Positions 1 through 11,187 of a stretch of 64,000 nt of DNA are shown here, in pieces (the stretch's first letter is position 1; every line of letters begins with the position of its first letter). The notes beneath the pieces are model-generated. The model searched no databases. It saw only the letters and a program-made list of their open reading frames with translations, and was not told the DNA's origin. Both the position numbers and the translations under genes were made by a program. This stretch comes from Eutreptiella sp. 'Long Island Sound 2002' (lineage: Eukaryota; Euglenozoa; Euglenophyceae; Eutreptiales; Eutreptiaceae), in the NCBI GenBank assembly GCA_964036045.1, contig OZ038382.1, positions 5,025,789 to 5,089,788 on the forward strand, in the 5' to 3' direction.

Positions 1-1277
1 GCCTTAGGTTTCCTCAGATCTGGAAACTATCGACCCCTGCAGGCCACAAGGTGTTGAGCACAAGGATTCCACAAGTGCGTCCGTAGCCATTGCAAAATAG
101 CTTGTTTTTTTGTGCAGCGATGTTCGTATCCCGGCGATTTGGCTGGAAGGCACGGTCCTCTGCGGGTTTGAGCATCATTGGGTGTCAGAAGTGGGTGGCC
201 CTGCAGCCCTTGAGCACCCTGGGGCCCTCACGAGGCTACGGACCACAAACCACCCGCCCCCCCCGCCCCCTCTCTTGACGCAGGTCAATATGCACAGGTA
301 GCCACTGATTGCTGATTCCGAGAGCTCTCTCGAGTACCGTTTGGTAAGAGGGCTTTGCCAGCTTACCCAGGCCTGAACCAAAAAAAAATATGCACAGGCA
401 GCCACTGCGAGCGCTGCCATGACACCTGGATTGTGCATACAAATGTACATACAGGACCGCGTGCAGGTCAACAAAGCGCTCTACACATGCAAGTCCTGGT
501 ATGAATATGCAGCAATGTTCGGCAGTTCCACTGATAATTCGGATCAATGTCAAACATCTGCGTATGTGCAGTCTGGCGCTGGTGTCCGCCTGTTTAACCT
601 ATTCGGCCGTTTTGTCGGCCAAGACCTCCAGCCTGAATTCAACAGTACACGGGGATTGAGGGCCTTAAGACAACCCGGCAAGCTTGCAGAATGCTGGCAC
701 TTGTCTGGCCAACTTGCCTGTAGTCCCTTTGGGCTTCCAGGGGATGGACGGGTTAGATGCGTGTGTGTGCGTGTGTTGGTTTGTCGAAGCCATTTACCGT
801 CCTTTCCTGATGGTGCTGACATCTGTACTGAATTCTCCTCCTGAGGCAGAGTCAACAACAGACTCAGTGCTGTCCTTCAGCCCAACAAATGCTGCACCCC
901 AGAGTGTAAATTGTTGCACACTAGTGTTCTTCCTTTTTTCCTTCATCCGGGTTGGCAGTCAAGTGATGGCGGGTGGCGGTTATTGCAGAGCCGACGTGGA
1001 ATCCTTGTGCTTGCCGTCCCTGCAGTACGCCCAGGGGGGGGGGGGGGGGTAGAGGTATGTACTCCGGAAGTTCGCCCAAAATGTGGAGTGATTTCAATGA
1101 GAAAAAAAGAACTGTCTTGTTCCTGGAGGACCTTTTCAGGGGCTTTACCCAATAAGAGAATTGGAGTTGGCCTGGTATTTGTGGTTTGCTTTCAAAGGTC
1201 AAAGGGGGGCTGGGGCGGATTTAGGGTGGCGCATGAGGCTAACCCAAAGCCGACACTGGCGGGACCGCACACCCGCA
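1..1277. other. No recognisable gene; low-complexity host DNA
   Basis: I see no coding region that I can support here. Open frames exist on both strands but are short, mutually overlapping and low in complexity. The stretch contains a C-rich run near 244-265, a GT-rich run near 756-780, a 16-base G run at 1034-1049, and a short repeated phrase (ATATGCACAGG followed by AGCCACTG) near 288-308 and 387-407. It could hold the 3' exons of the transporter gene on the minus strand, but no further exon is recognisable. Confidence 0.5.
164..262 (+). repeat. Diverged ~100-bp direct repeat, copy 1
   Basis: This segment starts GGGTTTGAGCATCAT and matches 2121-2217 along its length with scattered substitutions; both copies end in a CCACAAACCA phrase. 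The second copy lies in the intron of the transporter gene. It may be a fragment of a dispersed element; no terminal repeats are visible. Confidence 0.6.
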
Positions 1278-1936
1278 CGGTACAGTCGTTCGCAGATGGT
1301 GGAGATCAGGCTGGAGGCGGCGATGAAGGGCAGGCTGACGGTCAGGCCCCAGCCGACGGCCTGCGGCACGATCCCGATCCCGCAGTCGGTGCGGTCGGTC
1401 TCCGCGGCCGAGAAGGTCCAGTTGGCGAGGGTGACGGCCGTGACGTACACGTTGACCTGCTTGAAGAAGAAGGCGATCCACATGAAGGTGACCCACATGC
1501 GCTGCAGCTGGTCCCACTTGCTGTAGTCCAGCGTGATGCTGCAGTCGCCGGGGTCCACCGCCCAGTGGGCCTGCAGCCAGATGGCCCCCTTGGTGAGAGC
1601 GTAGAGCCAGGCGAGGTAGAGGAGCTGCCAGGGCAGGCTGAAGCAGAAGATGGACAGGTTCTCGAGGATGGCCAGCGAGGCCTGCTCCAGCATCCGCCCC
1701 GCCTGATTGATCTTGTGGTACCGCACGACCGCGTAGGCGACCACCGCCGCGACGCAGAGCCACCCCACGAGCCCGTGCTGGAAGTCCACCTCGTCGGTCA
1801 CGAGGTACGAGAGGTAGGCCGCCACGAGCAGGACGACCCCGAGGGACAGCCACACGAAGAAGCGCCCGAGGAAGCGCAGCGAGCCCAACCAGCCCAGGCC
1901 GATGAAGAAGGCCCCCACGGTGAGGGTGGCGGGGAT
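1278..1936 (-). CDS. Choline transporter-like (CTL/SLC44) protein, C-terminal membrane exon
   Basis: This is a long exon of a multi-pass membrane protein read on the minus strand. It opens after a CACAG acceptor at 1937-1938 in phase 0. It encodes several hydrophobic spans, including one with LRFLGRFFVWLSLGVVLL and a later NWTFSAAE followed by a glycine- and serine-rich span ending SLISTICERLYR. The order (Leu-Arg-Phe-Leu then Val-Trp, later Trp-x-Phe followed by a GWG..S helix) fits the CTL/SLC44 family, whose members move choline or related amines across plasma or organelle membranes. The downstream boundary is uncertain: GT donors are possible at about 1279 and 1272, and the rest of the C-terminus was not found. 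The homology is judged from pattern only, and the substrate is inferred. Confidence 0.65.
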
Positions 1937-2993
1937 CTGTGAAAGTATTGGGCGTGGGGAGGGGGTGGGTATGTGGAGTGGAGTGGAGGCGGGGGTGGCA
2001 CACGTGCACATCGGTCCGCCCATCGCCGACGGCAGACCAGCAATGTCCCTCCATCGTCAAAGGCCATCAAAGAAGACAAAGAGCACAGGGCAGAAAAATT
2101 AAAATCACATAAATCACTGTGGGTTTGAGCATCATCGGGTGTCAGGAATGGGTAGCCCTGCAGCCGTTGAGCACCCGACGGCCCTTACCAGGCAACGAAC
2201 CACAAACCATCCCCTTCAGCCCAACAACTGCTCTGGCGGTTACTAATTAACCGCTGGGGGTTAACCACTCAGTGCCACTCACCGAGGGTTCCACAAACGA
2301 CCTTTTCAGATCCGTGGAACTTGTTGGTGACAGGGTGGTGATCTCCCACCACCACCTACAATCGCGCACCCCGCCCACGCGCCCGCCCAGCGTCCCAACC
2401 CTTACCCAGCCCACCCATATGCCCGCCAAACCACGTGCCAGAGGGATGGGGGCCGGCACAAAATGTGCATTTTGGGGGGTCCGAGGACTTGACTACCAGT
2501 TGAGAACACAAATGACCTTTTCTGCGAAGGAACTTGCACCTTTGTGGATGGACTCCAACTTGCAGTCCGAGGCTCTGGACCATAGAAAGGACATCAGTGC
2601 ACAGAAAAACAAGGGATCACAAAGAACAGGCCATGAATAACATGGCCGCAGGCGCGTTTCACTGCAGCGGCAAGGCAATCTCCGAACGGGTCCATGGAGG
2701 AGAGTCTGCATTGCGTGCGCACGACGCGCACGCGCCATAGCCGTAGGAAGTGCCTCCACAAGAAGGGATTGTGCCGGGGTTTGCGACCTTCTGCTTCATG
2801 ATTCGCGGCCTTTGCCATTCGCGGTTCTCCGGCGCATCTGTCAATTTGCGCAGGAAGCTTCATGGCTTCTCCGGCATGTGCGCGCGCGCAGCGGAGGCCC
2901 CATCCCGGGATTCAGGGCAAATGCCAGACCACCACCCCTCTTGGCGCTGCGACTACAATGGCACCTCCAGTGGTCCTGGGGCATGCGCACAAC
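1937..2993 (-). other. Intron of the CTL-like gene
   Basis: This roughly 1.06-kb gap is bounded on the minus strand by CAG|GTTGTG at 2994/2993 and CACAG|ATC at 1937/1936. Both ends are phase 0, so joining them keeps the frame (…AQESQ then IPATLTVG…). It contains copy 2 of the dispersed repeat and no open frame that I can support. Confidence 0.6.
2121..2217 (+). repeat. Diverged ~100-bp direct repeat, copy 2
   Basis: This is the partner of 164-262, sharing GGGTTTGAGCATCAT, the CCCTGCAGCC core and the ACCACAAACCA end. It lies inside the inferred intron of the transporter gene. Confidence 0.6.
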
Positions 2994-3366
2994 CTGACTT
3001 TCCTGCGCCAGCAGCATGAACATGGTTCTGGTCCGCGCGTGGCCGCTGGAGGTCGTGACCATCGGGCGGCTGGGCTCCCCGGCGGCGGCCGCCTCGTGAG
3101 CGGTCCGGCGGTGTTTGGCGTCCAGGCACTGGCACACTTCGTCCTTGAAGTCCTGGCGGAGGGTCGCGCCCCCGAAGTAGTCAAACGTGTGGCCGGTGGC
3201 GCCGCACTGGGCCGTGTGGGAGCCCACGGGCCCCCAGGCATCCACGCCGGTGGACAGGGACCAGATGCCCACCAACTGCCAGACCACGAGTCCGAAGAAG
3301 AGGATCGTGGCGAAGACGGTGAGGAGGTCGCTGCAGCTGGACCCGGCCCCGATCCGGACCCCTCGC
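2994..3366 (-). CDS. CTL/SLC44-like protein, N-terminal membrane exon
   Basis: This is the upstream exon of the transporter gene. It encodes a Cys-Ser-Asp-Leu-Leu start, a strong transmembrane span (VFATILFFGLVVWQLVGIW), then a Gly-Val-Asp-Ala-Trp turn and a roughly 90-residue polar loop with three cysteines, as in the large loop between the first two membrane spans of CTL proteins. The 3' end is a CAGGTTGTG donor. The 5' end is set at a TTCAG acceptor near 3367-3368, but the frame stays open upstream to an ATG at 3530, so a longer first exon is possible. The loop is shorter than is usual for the family. Confidence 0.6.
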
Positions 3367-5254
3367 CTGAAGAGGGACGGCGAGCGTGGGGCGGGGCGGG
3401 GCCTTGCCTGTTGTGCAGCCGGAATGGGGAGGACCGGGGCCCCTTGACAGCCCCAACGCCTCCCCGCATTCTCGCTTCCGGTTGGCGCTGTTGCTGTGGC
3501 CGTGTGTTTTGCGAGCCATTCGATCTCCATTGGTCCTTCCGGGGTTGGGAGGTCCCGCCCGGCGGACGAGTTTCAGAGGTCTTTTGATGGCGTGCGGGGG
3601 GGGTTTTGGCATGACGCCATGGTGTGATGATCTCGTCTGCAGCTGGCGGCGCCTACTGGCCGATCGCCATTCGCTGCCCTTCCCTTGGACCCTTTCCCTC
3701 CATAGGCGGTGGTGCCCATCAGCTTCTCACCACCCTTTGACCTTCCTCTTCCTCCTTGCCCTAACCTTCCCTCTCCCCTCCCCTTTCCCTTCCCTTGGCC
3801 TTTCCCTCTGTAGGCCACCGTGCCCATCGGCCTCACCACACTCCTTCCCTCCCCTTCGCGCGGGGGGGGGGGGGGGAGACCTACTTAGGGTGAGCGAAGC
3901 GAAGGTGCAGGTGGAACCTTTGATAGACTGCCCTTGTTTAACACAGCCACCTCCCAAGAGCTACTGAACTGCAACCACTCAACGGCACGCCACTTCAAAA
4001 AGGAGCGGGGATGAAAGACGATGCAAATTCGGATGAGGTTTCTTTGGGGGGGGGCGCCTGCAGGGACCGGGACACAGCATCGGCGGTTCACACTTCCCCG
4101 TGTGCTCCCTCAACTCCTACAATGGGGTTCCCACAGGCTCCACAAAGGACACAAATGACGGATGCCCTATCTATGCCCTATCTATGCTCGAAACCGATGG
4201 CTTCCCAGGGCCCGCCGCCCTCTGATTTCTGCACCCGGCGCGCACCGCGTCCAGTGCTCCCCCTATCTCGGAGGTTGACGTGCTTACGGCACCCGGGTCT
4301 CGGAGTATTGCTGGGGTGTGGGGTCTGAAACACGTACGCCGGGCAGAATCGAGAAACCCCCCGAAACCGAACCGTTCTCTCGGTTGTGGCGTGTGGGTTT
4401 TGTGGTGGGCCAATATTGCCGCCACCGCGGCTACTCCCGTGCCCACTCCAGACTCACCTTCTTGCGTCCCTTGCAGGGCCCTGCATCGCGATTTTGTCAG
4501 TGTCTTTTGCTTAGCTCGCTGTCGGGCGTGCTGGCCACACGCCAGCCAGCAGAGGCACCCTCTTTCCTCACAAGAGCGGCCTTCCATGGAACAGGGCACT
4601 CCTCAGGCGGCAGACAAGTAAAACCTGCCCTGTGGACGCTCAAAAGGGGTTCAACTGTAATCGGAGCAAGGCCAGGAAGAACGATCATGTCACTTTGGAA
4701 AAGTATCGTACAGCAGTTCCTCAAAGCGCAAGCACGAGAGATTGCTCCTTATCTTTTTCCCGCTCTGTCAAGGAGAAAATGAGGGCGTGAGCATGTTGAT
4801 ACTCACGTGTACCGGGCACTGGTGGGAGTCCCCTTTGTCGATGGCGACGGTACCAATTTTGCACCTCGTCACCATTGCTGCGTCGGGGCCCCCAAAGGAG
4901 GGACAATCGGGCCGAAAACCATGGATTATCACCATTGGTCCGAGGATAAGGTTTGGGGAAAAGGACTCAAATTACCAGAACCCAGCCAAAAAACACAGTA
5001 CGTTTCATTGATCTCAGTATGTCCGGAACAAATTGTGTGCGCACAGTGCGGTTCATGTACCCCATGCGTAAAAAGGGGCAGGCAAATGCTGGAACACAAG
5101 GACAGTGCTGTGAGCCACAGCCTCACATCTGCAATGCAGGACATTAATGCGGTCATACACCTTATGCATCATGGACAAGCCGTGTGTGAGACACGGGCAC
5201 AACTCGAGAGGGTTGGGATGTTCCTAGACTGCCGTCGCTAAGGTCAGCACACAT
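3367..5254. other. Possible 5' part of the CTL gene; no supported exon
   Basis: Overlapping open frames occur on both strands but none is recognisable. A pyrimidine-rich tract (3660-3860) and a 15-base G run (3862-3876) are present. If the transporter gene extends upstream on the minus strand, further exons would fall here; I cannot point to one. Confidence 0.4.
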
Positions 5255-5419
5255 TCAGAGTAAAGCACTCAAGCACTCAAGGACATGCCTTTCTCTGTTG
5301 ACACTGGAAGGAATCATGGGTCCAGGTGCTGGTGGGGGTGCATCAAGATGTTGTACATAGCCAAATTGGGGGTAGAGCGGTGGGGCAGAGGGCTGCGGTT
5401 GGATGACCGCATCCGCCAT
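5255..5419 (-). CDS. Proline-rich short ORF, possible first exon
   Basis: A minus-strand ATG at 5419 opens a 54-codon frame rich in proline, with a PPLYPQF stretch and several Pro-Ala runs. Proline- and tyrosine-rich N-termini occur in some CTL/PNS1-like transporters, and the strand and position would suit a first exon of the gene at 1278-3366. No convincing donor joins it to that gene. It may equally be a chance frame. Confidence 0.2.
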   Translation of the reverse strand: MADAVIQPQPSAPPLYPQFGYVQHLDAPPPAPGPMIPSSVNRERHVLECLSALL

Positions 5420-6493
5420 GCGTTGACCCCGTGAACTCCGGGCTGGTCTCAACAAGGGCTGCCCGCCACGGGCCACAGGCTTGGCTGATGGTCTGATGGT
5501 AGAGGTCTGTGTGGCGCATAGGGTGAGTGAGCGGGCACCGTACTGCAAGCGGTGAACGGGCGGGAGGCGAGGGTCTGGCAACCCCGAAGTCTATAGACCC
5601 GCAACCATCGGGACAGATCTATCGTTCAATCCCCTTTGTGCAAACCACGGAAACAGGACCAAAAGCTCGACAGTCCAGAAGCTAAGTTCCTGTTCCACGA
5701 TTGCGGTTGCCTTCTAATTCCACGGCGGCCTCCGATAGCGTATCGTGGCGTGCAGGAGAACACCCTCAGATCGACCGTGCTTCATCTCTGAGCAGTGCCC
5801 GGTGTCTGATGTTCCTACTGGCCCCAAACAACGCAAGCGGGTGGCTCAGTCTAAAGTCGGTGTTGATCGGGAGGGTTCGGCTAATATGTGCTGCACCTGT
5901 CACCGAGTGGCGCTGACGCAAAGCGGTGCTTGCGTGAAAGGGGAAAAGGCACGAAAAAGTGGGCCGTCGATGAGGTTGAGAGGCACGCACACATGCACAG
6001 CCACAAGAAATATTGGCTTGCCAACGCCCTGGGCGCCTGTCACTGCAGGTGTGTTGAAGACGAAGTATGCGGAGTGACCAGTGGCAAGAGAGGGGGGGGG
6101 GGGGGGGCACATCAACTGCAGGACCACCAAGCCGCATGGCACAAGGCCTGTGGAACAGTACCCCCTTTGCGAGAACGACACTCACGTCCCAAAATTGGAC
6201 GGAAACAACACCCAGTGTTGTTCTGACATGGGGGTGTTGATAAGGGGCGAAGTGGGACATGGTTCCAGAAGCTGCGGAAACAGCACCGACTGTCGTTCTG
6301 ACAAAATGGCGGTGTTCTCGAAAAAAAGGGGGGTAAAAAAAGAGTACTACTAGGCATTTCGTCTGTTGTGCACGTTTGTGGTAGGCATGGTAGACACACA
6401 CAAACCGGAAGTTCAGGCTGGGTCCAGAAATACAACAAAATCATGCTGCACTGCGCCTAAGGGGGAGTCCTTGCACTGCGCGCGCATTTTACA
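5420..6493. other. No supported gene
   Basis: No coding region is supported. A G run lies at 6092-6107. Two related phrases (CGGAAACARCACC followed by a GTTCTGACA) recur near 6200-6230 and 6276-6303, suggesting a small local duplication. Confidence 0.4.
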
Positions 6494-6898
6494 CTAGGTT
6501 CCCCCCGAAGAGACCTCAGGCCCACCTCTTCCAAATGCCCCTAAATTTAGGTCACCCGAACTACCGTAGCTGAGCTCCTCGGTGAATGTCCGAGGTTCAT
6601 CGGGGTGCTTCCTTTTCTTGGTTTCCTTGGCACGTGGTTTGGGTTGTGAAGAAGCGGCTCTCTCCTTTCCCTTGCGATTAGAATCGGATTGGAGTTGAGA
6701 TTGTGAAGCCACAGGGGGTTGAGAGGATTGAGAGGGTTGAGGGACACTTGAGCTAGACGAAGCCACGTTGGATTGGGGTTGAGATTGCGAAGCCACGGGG
6801 TGTTGAGAGGATCGAGAGGGTTGAAGGACACTTGAGCTAGACGAAGCCACATCAGCCCGAGGGGCTGTAGCACGACAAAACGCATCCAATGTGCCCAA
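6494..6898 (-). CDS. Hypothetical Ser/Gln-rich ORF with a 28-residue duplication
   Basis: This 134-codon minus-strand frame has a Ser/Gln/Pro-rich N-terminal half made of two 28-residue repeats, each with an ASSSSS run and ending in SQ/QS dipeptides. A basic stretch (KETKKRKHPDEPRTF) and an acidic/Gly-rich tail follow. The period is exactly 84 bases, so the duplication keeps the frame, which weakly favours coding. I do not recognise a family. It could be one exon of a larger protein or a non-coding repeat. Confidence 0.3.
   Translation of the reverse strand: MGTLDAFCRATAPRADVASSSSSVLQPSRSSQHPVASQSQPQSNVASSSSSVPQPSQSSQPPVASQSQLQSDSNRKGKERAASSQPKPRAKETKKRKHPDEPRTFTEELSYGSSGDLNLGAFGRGGPEVSSGGT
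6686..6853 (-). repeat. Two 84-bp tandem units
   Basis: The unit starting GGATTGG(A/G)GTTGAGATTG at 6686 recurs at 6770. Both units end in CGAAGCCAC. Only a few substitutions separate them. Period 84 is a multiple of three. Confidence 0.8.
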
Positions 6899-7075
6899 AA
6901 GAGGGCGGAAATGCTACGTCACCCTGCATTCTCAGGGGTCCCCAAATAAAGGGGGACAAAATCAGAATTGGCTCCCTCACCCCTGCCTTCTCAGGGGCCC
7001 AAAAGAGGGCGGAAATGCTACGTCACCCCTGCATTCTCGGGGGTCCCCAAACAAAGGGGGACACAATCAGAAGTC
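6894..7075 (+). repeat. 104-bp period direct repeat
   Basis: CCCAAAAGAGGGCGGAAATG at 6894 recurs at 6998, and the match runs about 75 bases to an ATCAGAA end in both copies. About 30 bases of spacer, itself related (CACCCCTGC.TTCTC.GGGG), separate them. No coding content is apparent. Confidence 0.75.
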
Positions 7076-7085
7076 AAAACGTACA

Positions 7086-7110
7086 CTAGGGGCAACAATG
7101 ATGCCCCTAG
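7086..7110. repeat. Short perfect inverted repeat
   Basis: CTAGGGGCA (7086-7094) and TGCCCCTAG (7102-7110) are exact complements around a 7-base loop. This is a possible hairpin of unknown role, with no T run after it and no gene obviously ending here. Confidence 0.55.
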
Positions 7111-10100
7111 TATCTCAAAGTATGGGTCTCCAGTACGGACAAACACCCAAATAGTTGCACTGCGCTAAGTGCGCCCCCTAATGACATCGGTTTTCTGCCC
7201 CTCCCCTACCACCCGCGCAAGGGCGTGGAGTACGACATGAGGGCGGCCCAGTCTTCGTTTCAGTCCGCACCCACAGGGTGTGCTCTCCTGAATGGGAATA
7301 TGTGATGGTGGCAATGGTTTGTTGGGTGGAAGGGAGGTGGTATGACAAAGCATCTGCGTGATGATTGATGGAAAATGGTGCCTGGGCTAATACTCAACCG
7401 ATTGGCGTTCAAGGTGCTACAACAACCTCTGACACGTGACCTGCATTGTTGGACAACTTGTTGTTTGGCTAACCCAAAGGTGGTGAAAATTGCTCCGGTC
7501 CTCTAAGAAGAGGCGCGTGTTGGGGGGGGGGGGGTCAATACTGCTGATTGATTATTGCGCAGTAAAACCGGTGTCCAGTGCAATGTTTGCAGTTGTTGAT
7601 GGAGGTGTTTTGTGTTTTTGTGGGTTACAGTGGTTTGGTGGGGTACAATTGAATGTGGGGGGGGGGGGGGGGGGGGGCATAAAGGCTGATTGAGTACGTT
7701 AAAGGGGGGGGGGGGGTGAGACCTGATGTTGAAAAGGGGGGGGGGGGGCTGCCATAATGAGGCTAAGTATATGAAGGGGTGGGGGGCAAGGCGCATAATG
7801 CACCGCATGCACTCTCAGGGAGTATTTGCCTGGAACCACCTCCCTTCCAATGGCATGCAGGAGAGCGACGTCGATCATGAGGGCGGTGATGGTGCTGTGT
7901 GCACTTTGTTTGCCTGAAGAAGGACCCTCATTCAGTGTGCAATGTTTGCATCCCGTATTGTTGGTACTGGGGCTCCACCACGCTTCCGGACACTACGTGC
8001 ACACCATGTCAAGTGCTCCCCCTTATTCCCATTGCTGGCCATTTAGCCCCATGGCGTCTACTCCCTTGCCAATGCAAGCATGCTTCACATGACGCAGTGA
8101 AATGAAATCCTTGGTGGGAGCAGATTTCTGATAAAAACAATTTCCAATCGGGGGACTAGGAACAGGACATTGCTTGCTCCCATGTGCATTCAAAGATAGC
8201 ACTCCACAATTCCGAGATGTAAATTTGCAACAAGATCTAGCGATTGAGGGGCTGGGCCCAACTCCCTGTCACAGTGACTCAACTGAACTCGGGATTGGTA
8301 AGTGGTTGCAATCACCACTGCACTATGCAGATTCCATTTTCTATACGACATACAAGGGGGGCGGGGGCGGCAGGGCCCAGGTGTAGAAGCGGCGTGCCTA
8401 GTATGCCCCCAATTTGTGCACAGTGGCAAGCCCACAACCTTGGAATACATGGTTGACATGCACCATTCGGGCACAGCAATCGTGCAAGCAGTAGAGACCA
8501 ACTATGCAATCACAACGAGCGTCAGAAAAGCATTCGGCAGACCAAGGTTTTCAGCTTAGTGCCATTAAGCGAATATTTACATGCTCAATTCTTGCGAATA
8601 CACATTTGCACAAGATGTGCACCTGTTCCACTTGAACTTCTTAGCATAACATGAAACGATGTTGATAGTAGTGGGTGGCCCGCACAAACGAGCAGCAAAA
8701 GCCACAACCATACTTCTCTGGTCTTTCTCACCCTGCGCACAACATGGCCTAGGGGAAGTACTTGCGCCGCGCGCTACTTTTGCAACACCCGAAACATCCT
8801 GATTTTCACCCCCTCCCCAAACCCATAGGCCACAAAAAATTTTCAAACAGCTCTCCTTCTGAAAAACACAGCACAATCAAGAGCACAATACAATCATATA
8901 CTCTACCGCTTGTTTCATCCCAAGTGTGTGGGTGTTGAAACCATTTGCACACATGTGTAGCAGCCCATGCAGCATGGTCAGGCACAGGGGCCAAGGTGAC
9001 GGGATAAGGACGCAACGCAAGACAGCACAACACGACACCTTTCCCATAGATTTTGTGAATAGCCGCACAGCGCGCGCACAGGGCGCGTGCTGCGCCAGCA
9101 CCCTGTCAGCATTTGTGAGTTGGGTTACTTGCCACCCGATGGTGATAACTGTGGCATAAAGTGTGATCTGCGCTATTGTGCATGTGTATTGGTTGTGTAA
9201 CAGCGCATTTGCAATGCGTGAGAACGCCCCCACTCCCTAGGAAAAAAGCGGCCCCCGCTCCATGTGTGAGTTTTGGGTTCATTGGGTGCATGTGCTAGGT
9301 TTTGGAAATGAGTGACACAAGGTGTTAGTATTGCAACATCGTCCAAGTGCCAAATATTATGCATCGTGCATGGTACTTGAACGAGAGAAACCCTGCAAAA
9401 GCCCACTATAAGTATAAGCAAGTACGCCATTTTGGGGGGAGAGCGGGGGCTTAAACTTAAACATTGCTAACGGACTATTGCCCGGAAACCGAGAAGACCA
9501 CATGTTCGAGTCATGAGCTCTTGGCGCAAAGGAGCCCCGTGCACATTTTGTGTAGCGCATTTTGGCTGGCAGTAGCCGCCAGAAACCCTTGACGGCTCAA
9601 TTCCACGAAACACCTTTGCAACTTGCAGAGACTCCACAAAGCGCGTGCTGCGCGAAATAAACGGTTGTATCGCTTCAAATGTGAAGCATCATGACACACG
9701 ACCTCCGATTCACACTTATGGGATTGCATGCCGCTTTGCACTCTGCCTTATCTTTGGGTGGCCAAAAAACACCACAATGGCATTTTGTTGATTTGTTGGA
9801 TGGTAGAATAGAGAGGGTCGGCGAGCTGTTCGTAGACCACAACACCCCCATGGGAAGGGCAGTCGGGGAGAATGCAAGGAGTTTCTGTTGGCCCTTGCAT
9901 CCAATTACGGACCACAAATCTCACGTGCCATGGTTGTCGCTTTGGCCAAGTCCTTCACATCTCTTTGAACCATAATCGAGCTCTCACCACTTACCCTCCG
10001 AGCGCTCTCTCATGACCCGCCAACCATTGCCGTTGCCAGTCTCTTCATAGCAACAATATATAATGCTCCGGCAAAACCTTAGACCCTCAGCACACGCTCC

Positions 10101-10659
10101 GTTTAGCCCGGGGCCAAACGTAACGGTGGCCGCAGTGTTGTTGCGGCAATTTTGGGCCGGCGAGAACAAGGGTCCCTTGACATATGCATACCAAAACTCA
10201 AAAAAAATAAGGAATGTGAGAAACGGTTGCAATTCCCAATTCCATTGAAAAAATGTTGATTTGTAGAGCGCCTTATGGAATCATCATGTTGGTAACCGCC
10301 ATAGCCGATGTAGTAGCTCATGATGGTCTTCGACGACGGGATGGCTCATAATGGTTGATGATGGTGGCCATCATGATGGCGATCATGCTGTTCAACATGA
10401 TACTTCTGGCGCGTGAAGTAAACTTTTGCCCTTTTAACTTTGCCCTTTTAACTTTGCCTTTTAAACTTTGCCCCTGGGTGGTCTTGCGCAATGGTTGGCG
10501 GAGCGAGGAGTGCTATTTCGTCTTGTTTTCTAGCCGACGTCAGGCCCATCAACGCGGGAATATGGTTCCACATATGTGTGGTGCAAGTGTCCAGTAACTA
10601 TTTTACAGTTCCTAGGGGCTGCCTTGGCAACATAACTTTGCATGCATTGCCGAGGTGCT
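7111..10659. other. No supported gene; G-homopolymer cluster
   Basis: No recognisable coding sequence in 3.5 kb. Notable content is four G runs of 13 to 21 bases (7522-7534, 7657-7677, 7704-7716, 7736-7748), ATGATGG-rich sequence near 10320-10395, and a short tandem of CTTTTAACTTTGCC units near 10428-10471. The small open frames here share no family signature that I know. Confidence 0.45.
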
Positions 10660-11187
10660 TCAGCAATGCAAGCAACATTGGTGGGAGCCAGCATCTCCAC
10701 ATTTTCCCAAAGGGCACGTACGGTTGAACAAATTGAAGTTGAGCTCTTCCGGCACAACGGGATCTTCCATCGTCTCGCCCAAAGGCTTGGGGTCGCACCG
10801 GTCGGCGCGTACAGAGAGGCACCGCCCGTTGGTCAATGTCGTGCAACGTCCGCAAGGACAACCTTTGGTACAATATCCCAACCGTCCACAAATGTGCTCC
10901 GCCCGAAACGGCCCTTGTTCCAACCATGCCACGATCTTGTCGCAATTGGGTTTGGACAAGATAAGCTTGCACAAAATCCGTTCCGCGGGAGGGATCGCAG
11001 CACAAACTAGGTCGCAACTCACGGTCTCCGCGAGCTTCACAAATTTCTTGCATGACTCACACCGATCGGGATGTGGGTGTGGCGGCGGCCTTGTTGGAGC
11101 GAGCGTGGACGCAAAGGCTAGTGGCAACAATACCACAATGAGAGCCAGTCGGAACATTCGGTCCATTCCCTTCGAGGTCCGGGGCAA
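10660..11187 (-). CDS. Secreted cysteine-rich saposin-like protein
   Basis: This is a 175-codon minus-strand frame. A hydrophobic signal peptide (MFRLALIVVLLPLAFAS) follows two or three possible start Mets (residues 1, 8, 11). A Pro/His-rich linker leads into a cysteine pattern typical of saposin B-type domains: C43-x2-C46, a middle pair C73/C82, and C100-x5-C106, with helix-like spacing such as KIVAWLEQG. C58 and C62 are extra, and more cysteines follow (CPCGRC, then CPLGKCG and CC near the end), so the tail may be a second disulfide module. Saposin-like proteins bind or perturb lipids in lysosomes, secretions or defence granules; that role is inferred from family. I see no intron, and the gene stands alone. 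The pattern is persuasive but not diagnostic. Confidence 0.5.
   Translation of the reverse strand: MPRTSKGMDRMFRLALIVVLLPLAFASTLAPTRPPPHPHPDRCESCKKFVKLAETVSCDLVCAAIPPAERILCKLILSKPNCDKIVAWLEQGPFRAEHICGRLGYCTKGCPCGRCTTLTNGRCLSVRADRCDPKPLGETMEDPVVPEELNFNLFNRTCPLGKCGDAGSHQCCLHC

Noticed and set aside
911-1942. 343-codon plus-strand ORF
   Set aside because: Antisense shadow of the CTL-like exon; its composition (Gly/Glu/Asp/His-rich, no domain) is what a GC-rich coding strand gives in reverse.
10355-10400. ATGATGG-rich repeat as a regulatory array
   Set aside because: Irregular spacing and short length; more likely simple sequence drift.
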